The notes beneath the pieces are model-generated. The model did not search any database, was not told the DNA's origin, and saw nothing but the letters and a program-made list of their open reading frames with translations. The position numbers were made by a program, and so were the translations under genes. 64,000 nucleotides of DNA. It comes from an uncultured Prolixibacteraceae bacterium (GTDB lineage Bacteria; Bacteroidota; Bacteroidia; Bacteroidales; Prolixibacteraceae). Position 1 is the stretch's first letter, and the number at the start of each line of letters is the position of its first letter. This document shows, piece after piece, positions 27,574-36,253 of the stretch. The stretch lies in NCBI GenBank assembly GCA_937915865.1, contig CALGIG010000011.1, positions 124,001-188,000 of the forward strand. The letters run 5' to 3'.

Positions 27574-28653
27574 ATGAGCGACATTCGAATATTAGCCATT
27601 AATCCAGGTTCTACTTCAACAAAATTTGCAGTTTATTTTGGTTCTGTGTGTAAGTTGAAAATGACCCTTCGTCATTCTATTGAAGAATTATCACTTTATC
27701 AGGATATTATTGATCAGTTTGATTTCCGAAAAGGGTTGATTATAGATGCTTTAGTTAATGAAGGTTTTGAAGTAGATAAAATTAAATATATAATTGGTCG
27801 CGGAGGCCTCACATATCCTCTAAAATCAGGTGTTTATCTGGTGAATAACCGAATGCTTGAACATGCGAGAGCTGGTATTTATGGCTCTCATGCAAGCAAT
27901 TTAGGCCCTTTAATAGCTGATTATATTGCATTACAAATTCCGGGAGCAAAAGCCTATATTGCTGATCCTGTTGTTGTTGATGAACTTGATGAAATTGCCC
28001 GATTTACTGGGCATCCGCTATTTGAACGTCGTTCCATTTTCCATGCTTTAAACCAGAAAGCAATAGCCAGAATACACGCAGCAGCAGTTGGACGGATTTA
28101 TGAGAAAATGAACCTTATTATAGCTCATTTGGGCGGAGGAATTTCTGTTGGGGCACACCAAAAAGGACGTGTAGTTGATGTAAATAATGCACTCGATGGT
28201 GAGGGGCCTTTTAGTCCTGAACGCAGTGGCAGTTTACCTGTTGGACAGCTTATTGAGTTGTGTTTCAGTCGAAAATACCAGAAAGACGAAATCAGGCGCA
28301 TGGTTATTGGCGAGGGCGGATATGTTGCGTACCTTGGTACAAATGATGCCCAGGAGGTTGCAAAACGGGTACAAAATGGTGATAAAAATGCTTCAAAAAT
28401 TCAAGAGGCTCTTGGTTACCAGGTTTCAAAAGCAATAGGGGAGATGGCTGTGGTTTTAAATGGATACGTTGATGCTATCATTTTAACAGGTGGTTTAGCT
28501 CATAATAAATATTTGACGAATTATATTACAGCAAAAGTTGAATTTATTTCAGCAGTGTATGTATATCCGGGAGAAGACGAGCTGGAAGCTTTAGCTTCAA
28601 ACGCTTTAAGAGTTGCAAATGGTGAAATTAAACCATTGGAATATCCAAATTAA
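27574..28653 (+). CDS. buk: Butyrate kinase
   Basis: Buk forms butyrate (or isobutyrate/isovalerate) and ATP from the acyl phosphate. The 359-residue ASKHA-fold protein starts RILAINPGSTSTKFAVY, has HLGGGISVGAH, and ends with ILTGGLAHNKYL and YPGEDELEALA, all characteristic of butyrate kinase rather than acetate kinase. With ptb it forms the second acyl-phosphate branch in the operon. A 170-bp gap follows. Confidence 0.95.
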   Translation: MSDIRILAINPGSTSTKFAVYFGSVCKLKMTLRHSIEELSLYQDIIDQFDFRKGLIIDALVNEGFEVDKIKYIIGRGGLTYPLKSGVYLVNNRMLEHARAGIYGSHASNLGPLIADYIALQIPGAKAYIADPVVVDELDEIARFTGHPLFERRSIFHALNQKAIARIHAAAVGRIYEKMNLIIAHLGGGISVGAHQKGRVVDVNNALDGEGPFSPERSGSLPVGQLIELCFSRKYQKDEIRRMVIGEGGYVAYLGTNDAQEVAKRVQNGDKNASKIQEALGYQVSKAIGEMAVVLNGYVDAIILTGGLAHNKYLTNYITAKVEFISAVYVYPGEDELEALASNALRVANGEIKPLEYPN

Positions 28654-28738
28654 TAATGCACATTTCACTCTTTTGTTAATCATTCATTTATTTCGTTGAA
28701 TATACAGGCATTTTAAATTTCTTGTATTTTTTAAGGTT

Positions 28739-28755
28739 TTGGCATAGGCTTTGAC
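28739..28755 (+). promoter_or_regulatory. Possible sigma-54 promoter
   Basis: TTGGCATAGGCTTTGAC keeps the -24 element TTGGCA and the -12 TTG at the correct spacing (GG and the -12 G separated by 10 bp), but the -12 GC reads GA. It lies 69 bp before the start of the secreted-protein gene. This is a pattern match only. Confidence 0.3.
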
Positions 28756-28823
28756 TTGCCGATATAGAATTTACCGGTAACAGAGTTCAAACAATTAATT
28801 ATTCACCTTAAAAACTAAAGGCC

Positions 28824-29408
28824 ATGAAAACGATTAATAATCTAAAGCAAGTTCTTCCGGTTCTACTTTTTTCAACAATACTTTTCTCAACAACTAATAT
28901 AAGTGCTCAAAACCGTTGGAAAAAAGACAAAAATGAAAGAGGTAAGAATGAATATCGGGAACGAAATGATCATGAAACCAGAAATTACGATAAAAAGGGT
29001 CAGAAAAATCAGGATTATGCCTATAGAAATGATGAAAGGCATAACGATAGAATGATTTATCGTTCAGGCTATTACAGTCGAAATAAACATGAACCAAGGT
29101 ATTTTGAGCATCCTAAATATGGCAGAGTATACGAACGGTTTGACTATGATCCCGTTGTCTTTCATAACGACAGAGAAAACTACTATTATTATGGCGATCA
29201 TTTTTATACTTATAGAAGAGGAGTCGGATATTGCATAATTGAACCTCCAAGAGATGTATATTTCAGAACTTTACCTACTGACTGTGAACGGGTTTATGTC
29301 AATGGAAATATCTTCTTTCGCCGTGGTGACCTGTTCTTCCAGCTTTCGCCAAGAGGATATTCTATTGTAACCTCACCTTTACAGATAAGAGTTTCAGCTC
29401 GGTTCTAA
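28824..29408 (+). CDS. Secreted Arg/Tyr/Asp-rich protein, DUF6515-like
   Basis: The 194-residue product has a signal peptide (about 1-28, ending NISAQ), a highly charged low-complexity middle (about 29-85, rich in Asn, Arg, Glu, Lys), and a C-terminal part with repeated YYYYGDHFYTYRRGVGY and VYVNGNIFFRRGDLFF strands. The paired 'Y-x-x-G-x-x-Y/F-Y-R' hairpins resemble DUF6515-type periplasmic proteins, a tentative match. It stands alone between buk and arcB, ends at a terminator, and may have its own sigma-54-like promoter. Function unknown. Confidence 0.65.
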   Translation: MKTINNLKQVLPVLLFSTILFSTTNISAQNRWKKDKNERGKNEYRERNDHETRNYDKKGQKNQDYAYRNDERHNDRMIYRSGYYSRNKHEPRYFEHPKYGRVYERFDYDPVVFHNDRENYYYYGDHFYTYRRGVGYCIIEPPRDVYFRTLPTDCERVYVNGNIFFRRGDLFFQLSPRGYSIVTSPLQIRVSARF

Positions 29409-29450
29409 TTTTGATAAAATTTCAATCAATTTGGTAATATTGAAAAAGTA

Positions 29451-29488
29451 AGAGGCTACCGCAGAAATGTTTGGTAGCCTCTTTTTTT
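29451..29488 (+). terminator. Bidirectional rho-independent terminator
   Basis: AGAGGCTACC (29451-29460) pairs with GGTAGCCTCT (29473-29482), followed by T residues on the plus strand. It serves the secreted-protein gene and, on the minus strand, overlaps the stop of arcB. Confidence 0.9.
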
Positions 29489-30485
29489 ATCCTAATGTTG
29501 CAACCATTACTGCTTTTATGGTGTGTAAACGGTTCTCAGCCTGGTCGAATACAATCGAAGCTTCACTTTCAAAAACGTCTTCAATAACTTCAAGTCCGTC
29601 GAGTCCATATTTTTGAAAAATTTCTTCTCCAACTTTGGTTTCCCTGTTATGAAAAGCCGGCAGACAATGCAGAAATTTCACATTTGGATTACCGGTCAAT
29701 TCCATTGTTTTTTTATTTACCTGGTAGGGTAGAAGTAGTTTAATTCGTTCATTCCAAACCGAATCGGGTTCGCCCATCGATACCCAAACATCGGTATAAA
29801 GAAAATCACAGTCTTTCACGGCCTCTTTCAAATCTTCAGTAATAAGGATTTTAGCTTTGGTTTGAATTGCTATTTTTTTGCAGATATTCTGAAGCTCTTC
29901 CGAAGGTTGGCAGTTAACAGGAGCTGCCGCCCTGAAATCCATTCCTAGCTTTGAGGCTCCAATCATGAGTGAATTTCCCATGTTATTTCTGGCATCGCCC
30001 AGGTAACAGAATTTTATTTCAGAAAATGGTTTCGACGAATGTTCTCTCATAGTGAGCATATCGGCCAGAATTTGAGTTGGATGAAATTCGTCAGTTAATC
30101 CATTCCAAACAGGAACCCCGGCATACTTTGCCAGTTCTTCAACGATTTTTTGACCATATCCGCGATACTCAATACCATCGTACATTCGGCCTAAGACCCT
30201 GGCAGTATCTTTTATTGATTCTTTAGTCCCAATTTGAGATCCAGTTGGTCCAAGATATGTGGCATGTGCTCCTTGATCGTATGCTGCCACTTCGAAAGCA
30301 CATCGGGTTCGGGTTGACGCTTTCTCGAAAATTAAAGCAATGCTTTTCCCAATAAGCATTTGTTCTTCGAGCCCCATTGCTTTATTTTTTTTTAGTTTAG
30401 CTGACAAATCGATTAAATACGAAATTTCTTCTGTTGAAAAATCGAGTAGGGTCAGGAAATTTCTGTTTTTTAAATTGATTTCCAT
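29487..30485 (-). CDS. arcB: Ornithine carbamoyltransferase (catabolic, ArcB type)
   Basis: The enzyme interconverts ornithine plus carbamoyl phosphate and citrulline. The 332-residue product has the carbamoyl-phosphate motif STRTR, the HPTQ motif (EFHPTQILADM) and the ornithine-site FLHCLPAFH. Its neighbour upstream is carbamate kinase, 75 bp away and same direction, which points to the catabolic direction (citrulline to ornithine and carbamoyl phosphate). Arginine deiminase is not in the window, so an anabolic ArgF role cannot be fully excluded. Confidence 0.93.
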   Translation of the reverse strand: MEINLKNRNFLTLLDFSTEEISYLIDLSAKLKKNKAMGLEEQMLIGKSIALIFEKASTRTRCAFEVAAYDQGAHATYLGPTGSQIGTKESIKDTARVLGRMYDGIEYRGYGQKIVEELAKYAGVPVWNGLTDEFHPTQILADMLTMREHSSKPFSEIKFCYLGDARNNMGNSLMIGASKLGMDFRAAAPVNCQPSEELQNICKKIAIQTKAKILITEDLKEAVKDCDFLYTDVWVSMGEPDSVWNERIKLLLPYQVNKKTMELTGNPNVKFLHCLPAFHNRETKVGEEIFQKYGLDGLEVIEDVFESEASIVFDQAENRLHTIKAVMVATLG

Positions 30486-30560
30486 AGTTTATTTTTTGAA
30501 TGTTGTAATTTTTATATGCTATGGTTTTAATACATTAATTTGAAATCTGGAATTTGAAAC

Positions 30561-31517
30561 TCAAATATCGTATTCCATAGTTATTTTTGATCCGAAAGAT
30601 TTATCTTCCAATTTTTTAGCTTCAGTTATCACACTTTTTTCTCCACCATTTTTAACAAAAAAAAGACATGCTTTTATTTTTGGTGCCATTGTTCCTTCCG
30701 AAAAGGTTCCTGCTTCAAGGTAACTAATTGTATCATTATAATTCAGAAATTCAAGCTTTTCCTGTGTTGGTAATCCAAAATCTTTATAGATGAACGATAC
30801 GTCGGTTAAAATATAAAATTCGTTTGCTCCAATCTGAGATGCTAAAAGGGCTGATACTAAGTCTTTGTCGATAACTGCATCAAGAGTTCTTAGATCATTG
30901 TTCTCATCGAAATATACAGGTATCCCACCACCACCAGCAGTTATAACAATATTTCCGTCCCGAACCAGGTTTTCAATAATTTTACAATTTATAATTTCAA
31001 CAGGTTGGGGTGACGAAACCATTCGACGCCACCCTCCTTTAGCTTTTGATGAAGGCTTAAAAATCCAACCTTTTTCTTCATGAAGTTTTGAAGCCTCTTT
31101 TTCTGAATAAATTTTACCAATTCCTTTAGTTGGATTTTGAAATGCCGCATCGTTTGGATCTACTAAGGTCATTGAAACAATGGTGATCACATTTTTATGA
31201 ATGCCATGTTTATGAAGAACATTGCGCATCATACGCTCAATCATGTACCCAATACCACCTTGCGAATCGGCAACACATATATCTAAAGGCATTGGGGCAA
31301 TATCATAAAGTTGATGTCCTGCATCGTTTCTCATAAGGATATTGCCAACTTGCGGCCCATTTCCATGAGTAATAACTAGCTCATAACCAGCATTAAGAAG
31401 AAATATGAGATTTTCAAGTGTATCGGTTGTATTTGCTTCCTGCTGTTCAATGGTTCCTGTTTCGTTTTCACGCAGTAAAGCGTTTCCTCCTAGAGCAACA
31501 ACTGCAATTTTTGTCAT
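30561..31517 (-). CDS. arcC: Carbamate kinase
   Basis: ArcC makes ATP from carbamoyl phosphate and ADP. The 318-residue amino-acid-kinase fold opens IAVVALGGNALL, has THGNGPQVG, the Ser/Lys segment KGGWRRMVSSP, VITAGGGGIPV and the late EGTMAPKIKA motif, as in known carbamate kinases. It is transcribed ahead of arcB. Together they give substrate-level ATP from citrulline or another carbamoyl donor, which fits a fermentative host. Confidence 0.95.
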   Translation of the reverse strand: MTKIAVVALGGNALLRENETGTIEQQEANTTDTLENLIFLLNAGYELVITHGNGPQVGNILMRNDAGHQLYDIAPMPLDICVADSQGGIGYMIERMMRNVLHKHGIHKNVITIVSMTLVDPNDAAFQNPTKGIGKIYSEKEASKLHEEKGWIFKPSSKAKGGWRRMVSSPQPVEIINCKIIENLVRDGNIVITAGGGGIPVYFDENNDLRTLDAVIDKDLVSALLASQIGANEFYILTDVSFIYKDFGLPTQEKLEFLNYNDTISYLEAGTFSEGTMAPKIKACLFFVKNGGEKSVITEAKKLEDKSFGSKITMEYDI

Positions 31518-31858
31518 AACAGTCTTTTTTGAGTTAGCATATTTAATAAGTTTTATTTGCTGAAATTTACTCGTGAAAATAATACATTGAAAATTAGTTG
31601 TTTGTAAATTTATTGTCGTTAGTTTAGTACAGATGGATAATCAACAAACTTAAAAAAAGGATTGAATTTTAAGTATGATCAAGGTTTTAACTATATTTTG
31701 CTTTCAATGCTATAAAACAGCTAAATTTTTGTATTGTAACTATTAAATAATAAATAAACAGATATTTCAGTTACTTAAAATTTAATGCGAGCTTAGTCTC
31801 GAAAGTTAAAATATATGATGGTTAAAATCGTTAAATTTGCGCACGAATTTTCTTACGA
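31518..31858. other. Divergent intergenic region between arcC and ftsK
   Basis: About 340 bp, A+T rich. It must carry the arcC promoter on the left (TAAATTTC on the minus strand near 31570 is a one-mismatch -7 box) and the ftsK promoter on the right. No gene seen. Confidence 0.5.
31832..31839 (+). promoter_or_regulatory. Putative -7 box for ftsK-lolA
   Basis: TAAATTTG matches TAnnTTTG exactly and is followed by GCGCAC, 20 bp before the ftsK ATG. The -33 region is weak. Confidence 0.55.
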
Positions 31859-34345
31859 ATGGCAAAAAAGACTGCAAAATCTACAAAGAAACCAACTAAG
31901 GTTCAGAAGCCTTCAAAGTTAAAAGGCTTTATCGTTTTTCTGAAAAGTAATCATTTCAAGTATACCCTCGGGGCATTTATTTTACTTTTTAGTGGCTATT
32001 TGGCTGTTGCCTTTATGTCGTATATTTTTTCAGGAGCTGCCGATCAGAGTAAACTCGACATGTCGTTTTCTGAATTAGTCGACCCGGGTGTTCAGGTGCA
32101 GAACTTTGCCGGAAAAGGTGGCGCATGGCTTAGCGAACAGTTTATTAATCAGGGATTTGGATTGCCTTCGTTTTTTATTGTTTTGATAATGATCGTTGGA
32201 GCTTTGCACTTATTTGGATATAAAGAAATTCGTTTTTGGAAAACAGTATTATTTTCAGTGCTTTGGATGCTGTGGTTTTCTGTAACATTGGCTTTATTAC
32301 TTAACGTTGTTTCAAGTACAGATTTTCTTTATGTGGGAGGAATGTATGGTTTTATTTTCTCAAGTTTGTTTACTTCATTTCTTGGAACAATTGGAGCCAC
32401 CTTAATACTGATTTTTCTTCTTTTTGTATTGTTGGTTGTAACTTTCCGACAGTTTTTACCTTGGTTATCAAAAGTCATTGCAAAAAAGGAAAAAGAACCA
32501 ACTATTGCTGTTGAGGCAAATACTGAAGAACAAGCTAAAATATCAGCTCCTCCGGTTCTGCCGGTTGAGGATTCGTCTATATCAAAAACTATTAATGAAG
32601 ATGATAAAATTCAGACCATTTTCAATCCGGATGGACCTGATGACGATGATTTTGAAATTGAGAATACTGTTTCACAGAAAGATGTTGAGTTGAGTATTGA
32701 AGAAATGCTTTTTGATAATAAGGTTGAACCAGCAAAACCTATGGCCAAAAGTGTTCCGGCCAAAAATGCTGAACCTGAATTACATATTAATGAAAAGATA
32801 GAAGATGAACTTGCAGAAGATGAAATCGTTCCTGAAATGGGAGACTATGACCCAACGCTTGATTTGTCGAGTTATAAATATCCAACCCTCGAACTACTCG
32901 ATGATCATGTGTCGGGGAACGCTGAAGTAAGTAACGAAGAGCTTATTTCGAACAAAAACAAGATTGTTGAAACACTCAGAAATTATAAAATTGAAATTAC
33001 CAAAATTCGGGCGACCATTGGCCCGACAATTACTTTATACGAAATTGTACCCGCTCCCGGAGTACGTATTGCCAAAATTAAAAACCTGGAAGACGATATT
33101 GCCTTGAGTCTTTCAGCTTTAGGTATTCGAATAATTGCACCAATTCCTGGACGAGGTACTATTGGTATTGAAGTTCCCAATCAAAAACCAGAGGTTGTTT
33201 CCATGCGTTCAATTATTGGATCCAAAAAATTTCAGGAAACAAACTTTGAGTTACCTGTGGCTCTTGGAAAAACTATTTCGAATGAAACTTTTATGGTTGA
33301 TTTGACCAAAATGCCACATATTTTGGTCGCTGGTGCCACAGGACAAGGTAAATCTGTGGGGCTAAATGCAATTATAACATCATTATTATATAAGAAACAT
33401 CCTTCTCAGCTAAAATTTGTTTTGGTTGATCCCAAAAAAGTAGAGTTAAACCTTTATTCATCACTCGAAAAACACTTTTTAGCTAAAATGCCAGATGAAG
33501 AAGATGCGATAATTACTGATATTCAAAAAGTTAAAAATACATTGAATTCAGTAAATGTAGAGATGGATACCCGGTATGATTTGCTGAAAAAGGCTCATGT
33601 TCGGAATATTATGGAATACAATGCCAAATTTATCGGACGAAGGTTAAATCCTGAAAAAGGTCATCGCTTCTTACCTTATATTGTTGTGGTTGTTGATGAG
33701 TTTGCTGATTTAATTATGACTGCTGGAAAAGAGATTGAACTTCCTATTGCCCGTATCGCTCAGTTGGCACGTGCAGTAGGTATCCACATGGTAATAGCCA
33801 CGCAACGTCCTTCTATTAATATTATTACTGGTGTCATCAAAGCTAACTTCCCGACGCGAATTGCTTTTAAAGTAGCGTCAATGATTGACTCTCGGACCAT
33901 TTTAGATACGCCGGGTGCCAATCAGTTAATTGGGAAAGGTGATATGCTCGTTTCTTCGGGCAGTACAATGACCCGAGTGCAGTGTGCGTTTGTTGATACA
34001 CCTGAAGTTGAACGAATTTGTGAATACATATCAAACCAAAGAGGATATTTAACTGCTTTCTTATTGCCTGATTATGTTGGCGATACGGATGGTGGGATTC
34101 CAGAGGTTGATTTAAAGAACAGGGATGAAATGTTTGAAGAAGCTGCACGGTTGATTGTAGCGAACCAGGTTGGTTCAACATCGATGATTCAGCGTAAATT
34201 CTCAATTGGATATAACCGAGCCGGGCGTTTAATGGATCAGCTTGAAGCTGCCGGAATTGTTGGCCCGAGCGAAGGGAGTAAAGCTCGTCAGGTTTTAATT
34301 CAGGATGAATATGCTTTGGAACAATTATTGAATGGGATGAAATAG
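31859..34345 (+). CDS. ftsK: DNA translocase FtsK/SpoIIIE
   Basis: FtsK is a septal, membrane-anchored motor that pumps chromosome ends out of the closing septum and helps dimer resolution. The 828-residue product has a lysine-rich N-terminus, four to five transmembrane helices (about 30-205), an acidic linker (about 210-340), the alpha/beta motor with Walker A GATGQGKS (492-499) and Walker B VVVVDEFADL, and a C-terminal winged-helix gamma domain (RKFSIGYNRAGRLMDQLEAAGIVGP is its recognisable core). Length is typical of Bacteroidota. lolA follows 20 bp later. Confidence 0.97.
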   Translation: MAKKTAKSTKKPTKVQKPSKLKGFIVFLKSNHFKYTLGAFILLFSGYLAVAFMSYIFSGAADQSKLDMSFSELVDPGVQVQNFAGKGGAWLSEQFINQGFGLPSFFIVLIMIVGALHLFGYKEIRFWKTVLFSVLWMLWFSVTLALLLNVVSSTDFLYVGGMYGFIFSSLFTSFLGTIGATLILIFLLFVLLVVTFRQFLPWLSKVIAKKEKEPTIAVEANTEEQAKISAPPVLPVEDSSISKTINEDDKIQTIFNPDGPDDDDFEIENTVSQKDVELSIEEMLFDNKVEPAKPMAKSVPAKNAEPELHINEKIEDELAEDEIVPEMGDYDPTLDLSSYKYPTLELLDDHVSGNAEVSNEELISNKNKIVETLRNYKIEITKIRATIGPTITLYEIVPAPGVRIAKIKNLEDDIALSLSALGIRIIAPIPGRGTIGIEVPNQKPEVVSMRSIIGSKKFQETNFELPVALGKTISNETFMVDLTKMPHILVAGATGQGKSVGLNAIITSLLYKKHPSQLKFVLVDPKKVELNLYSSLEKHFLAKMPDEEDAIITDIQKVKNTLNSVNVEMDTRYDLLKKAHVRNIMEYNAKFIGRRLNPEKGHRFLPYIVVVVDEFADLIMTAGKEIELPIARIAQLARAVGIHMVIATQRPSINIITGVIKANFPTRIAFKVASMIDSRTILDTPGANQLIGKGDMLVSSGSTMTRVQCAFVDTPEVERICEYISNQRGYLTAFLLPDYVGDTDGGIPEVDLKNRDEMFEEAARLIVANQVGSTSMIQRKFSIGYNRAGRLMDQLEAAGIVGPSEGSKARQVLIQDEYALEQLLNGMK

Positions 34346-34365
34346 AATTAAAATTAAAACTTAAA

Positions 34366-35016
34366 ATGAAACAATTATTACTGATTACTGTATTTGCGCT
34401 TATTGCTTGGACAGGATATTCGCAACAGGATGCAAAAGCTAAAGAAATTTTGGAGAGAGTTACAAAGACAACTCAATCATTTGCATCGCTTGATGCGAAG
34501 TTTTCTTTTGAGATGAACAATAAGGTGCAGAATATTAAAGATAAAAGTGAAGGATCAATTATCCTTAAGAATAAAAAGTACAAACTTGATCTTCCTCAAA
34601 TGGGGATGAAGGTTACCTGTGATGGAAAAACAATTTGGTCGTATATGGTAAATTCAAATGAAGTAACTATTTCAAATCTCGATGACGCTGCTGACGAAAT
34701 CATGGATCCATCAAAAATCTTCACCATTTATGAACATGGCTATAATTACAAATTTCTGAATGAGAGCGTTGATGCGGGAGTTTCAGTTTATAATATTGAG
34801 TTGATTCCTCAAAAACCCACTGGAGATATTCAAAAGATTAAATTGATGATTGACAAGCAAAAGATGCTCATACATGGAGCAGTACTGAATGGAAAAGAAG
34901 GAAATACTGTAATTATTTCTGTAAGCCAATATAAAACTGATGGTGTATTTAGCGATGCTGATTTTGTTTTTGATCCAAAGAAATATAAAGGAATTGAAGT
35001 CGTAGATGTTAGATAA
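34366..35016 (+). CDS. lolA: Outer-membrane lipoprotein carrier protein LolA
   Basis: LolA ferries lipoproteins across the periplasm. The 216-residue product has a signal peptide (MKQLLLITVFALIAWTGYSQ) and the LolA open-barrel pattern: FASLDAKFSFEM, GSIILKNKKYKLDLP, VTCDGKTIWSYM and a late DADFVFDPKKYKGIEV. It follows ftsK by 20 bp, the conserved ftsK-lolA order seen in many bacteria. It ends just before a bidirectional terminator. Confidence 0.93.
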   Translation: MKQLLLITVFALIAWTGYSQQDAKAKEILERVTKTTQSFASLDAKFSFEMNNKVQNIKDKSEGSIILKNKKYKLDLPQMGMKVTCDGKTIWSYMVNSNEVTISNLDDAADEIMDPSKIFTIYEHGYNYKFLNESVDAGVSVYNIELIPQKPTGDIQKIKLMIDKQKMLIHGAVLNGKEGNTVIISVSQYKTDGVFSDADFVFDPKKYKGIEVVDVR

Positions 35017-35019
35017 AAT

Positions 35020-35045
35020 AAAAAGGCGCTTTTAGCGCCTTTTTA
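35020..35045. terminator. Bidirectional terminator between lolA and lacI-type gene
   Basis: AAAAGGCGCT (35021-35030) pairs with AGCGCCTTTT (35034-35043), with A/T runs on both sides so that it works for both converging genes. The stop codon of the LacI-family gene lies inside it. Confidence 0.9.
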
Positions 35046-36068
35046 TTTTCTTCTCGATGATTCTCTGACTATTAGTTCTGTTGGTAATACAATTGTTTGA
35101 AAAGTTCTTTCTTTATTTTCAATTTTCTGAATAATAAGTTCGGCAGCTTTTTGTCCCATTGCAAAGCCAGGTTGAGCTATTGTTGATATTGAGGGAGATA
35201 CAACTTTTGAAAAGGGTTCATTGCTAAATCCAACGATACCAACATCTTCAGGAATTCTAACACCTTTTTCCCGCAGATAAATCATAACACTGAGCGCTGT
35301 TGTATCGTTTCCACAAAAGATCGCATCCGGCGGATCAGGGAGGTTCATCAATTGTTCTATGGCTGGAGCACCTTCATCACTTGTTAAGGTATTAATAATC
35401 ACCAGCTTTTCATCGTATTCCAAACCATTTTTTCGTAAAGCTTCAATATATCCGTTTTTTCGGTCCTGGTAAGTAGTCAGGTTTAATGGCCCAGCTAAAT
35501 GCGCAATTCGCTTATATCCTTGATCGATTAAATGCTGGGTGACTCTGAATCCTCCGAAAAAATCATCAACAACAATTTTATCAGTTTCAATTTCAGGAAC
35601 TGCTCTGTCGAAGAAAACCAGAGGAATGTGTTTTTTCCTGAAAAGTTTAAGGTGATCGAATGTACAGGTTTGCATGGCAATTGAAATGATTAACCCGTCA
35701 ACACGATTCAGAAACATTGATTGCACAATGCTTATTTCTTTAGCTGCCATATCGTTTGATTGCGAAATGACAACATTGAAGCCAGCTTTAAAAGCTACAT
35801 CTTCAACACCACTAATTACTGATGAGAAAAAGTACCTGTTAATAAGCGGTACCACAATTCCTATTGTATTCGATTTTTTATTTCTGAGGTTAGAGGCCAG
35901 GGTATTTGGGCGATAACCTAAACTATCGGCAACAGCTTTAATTTTTTCCTTTGTTTTTAAACTAATCCGAGGATTATTATTCAAAGCCCTCGACACTGTT
36001 GAGGCTGATATTTCCAGTTCACGAGCTATATCATGTATGGTTGGATCGGCTGTTTTAATTTTATTCAT
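35043..36068 (-). CDS. LacI/GalR-family transcriptional regulator
   Basis: The 341-residue protein has an N-terminal LacI helix-turn-helix (TIHDIARELEISASTVSRAL, about 10-30, with the hinge helix near RPNTLASNLRNK) and a periplasmic-binding-protein-like effector domain (about 65-335). It is divergent from kduI, with an operator-like palindrome between the two promoters, so it most likely controls the hexuronate genes and itself. Its inducer is probably a pectin or uronate breakdown product; that is inference from context. Confidence 0.93.
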   Translation of the reverse strand: MNKIKTADPTIHDIARELEISASTVSRALNNNPRISLKTKEKIKAVADSLGYRPNTLASNLRNKKSNTIGIVVPLINRYFFSSVISGVEDVAFKAGFNVVISQSNDMAAKEISIVQSMFLNRVDGLIISIAMQTCTFDHLKLFRKKHIPLVFFDRAVPEIETDKIVVDDFFGGFRVTQHLIDQGYKRIAHLAGPLNLTTYQDRKNGYIEALRKNGLEYDEKLVIINTLTSDEGAPAIEQLMNLPDPPDAIFCGNDTTALSVMIYLREKGVRIPEDVGIVGFSNEPFSKVVSPSISTIAQPGFAMGQKAAELIIQKIENKERTFQTIVLPTELIVRESSRRK

Positions 36069-36124
36069 ACACGCAAAATATTTTATGCAAATATGGTAAT
36101 TATTTCTTTTCTATATTTCGAAAT

Positions 36125-36132
36125 CAAATATA
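36125..36132 (-). promoter_or_regulatory. Putative -7 box for the LacI-family gene
   Basis: On the minus strand this reads TATATTTG, an exact TAnnTTTG match, 57 bp before the regulator's ATG. TTTG at 36158-36155 could be its -33, with a rather long 22-bp spacer that contains the operator. Confidence 0.45.
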
Positions 36133-36133
36133 A

Positions 36134-36151
36134 ATGCAATCGATTGCGCAT
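36134..36151. promoter_or_regulatory. LacI-type operator between divergent promoters
   Basis: The 12-bp perfect palindrome GCAATCGATTGC (36136-36147) with a central CG is flanked by AT...GCAT. It covers the -33 box of kduI and lies between the promoter elements of the regulator, a layout suited to repressing both genes. Confidence 0.7.
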
Positions 36152-36173
36152 TTGCAAATATCTCTTATCTTTG
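36144..36173 (+). promoter_or_regulatory. kduI promoter
   Basis: TTG (36144-36146), 19-bp spacer, TATCTTTG (36166-36173): both elements and spacing match the Bacteroidota consensus. Transcription would start near 36180, giving a leader of about 74 nt. The -33 box is inside the operator palindrome. Confidence 0.75.
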
Positions 36174-36253
36174 TATGGGTTTTGAGTCGATTGTTAATTT
36201 TTACTATCAGTTCAAAATACATCATAATATTAAACCTATAAAATTGTAATATC

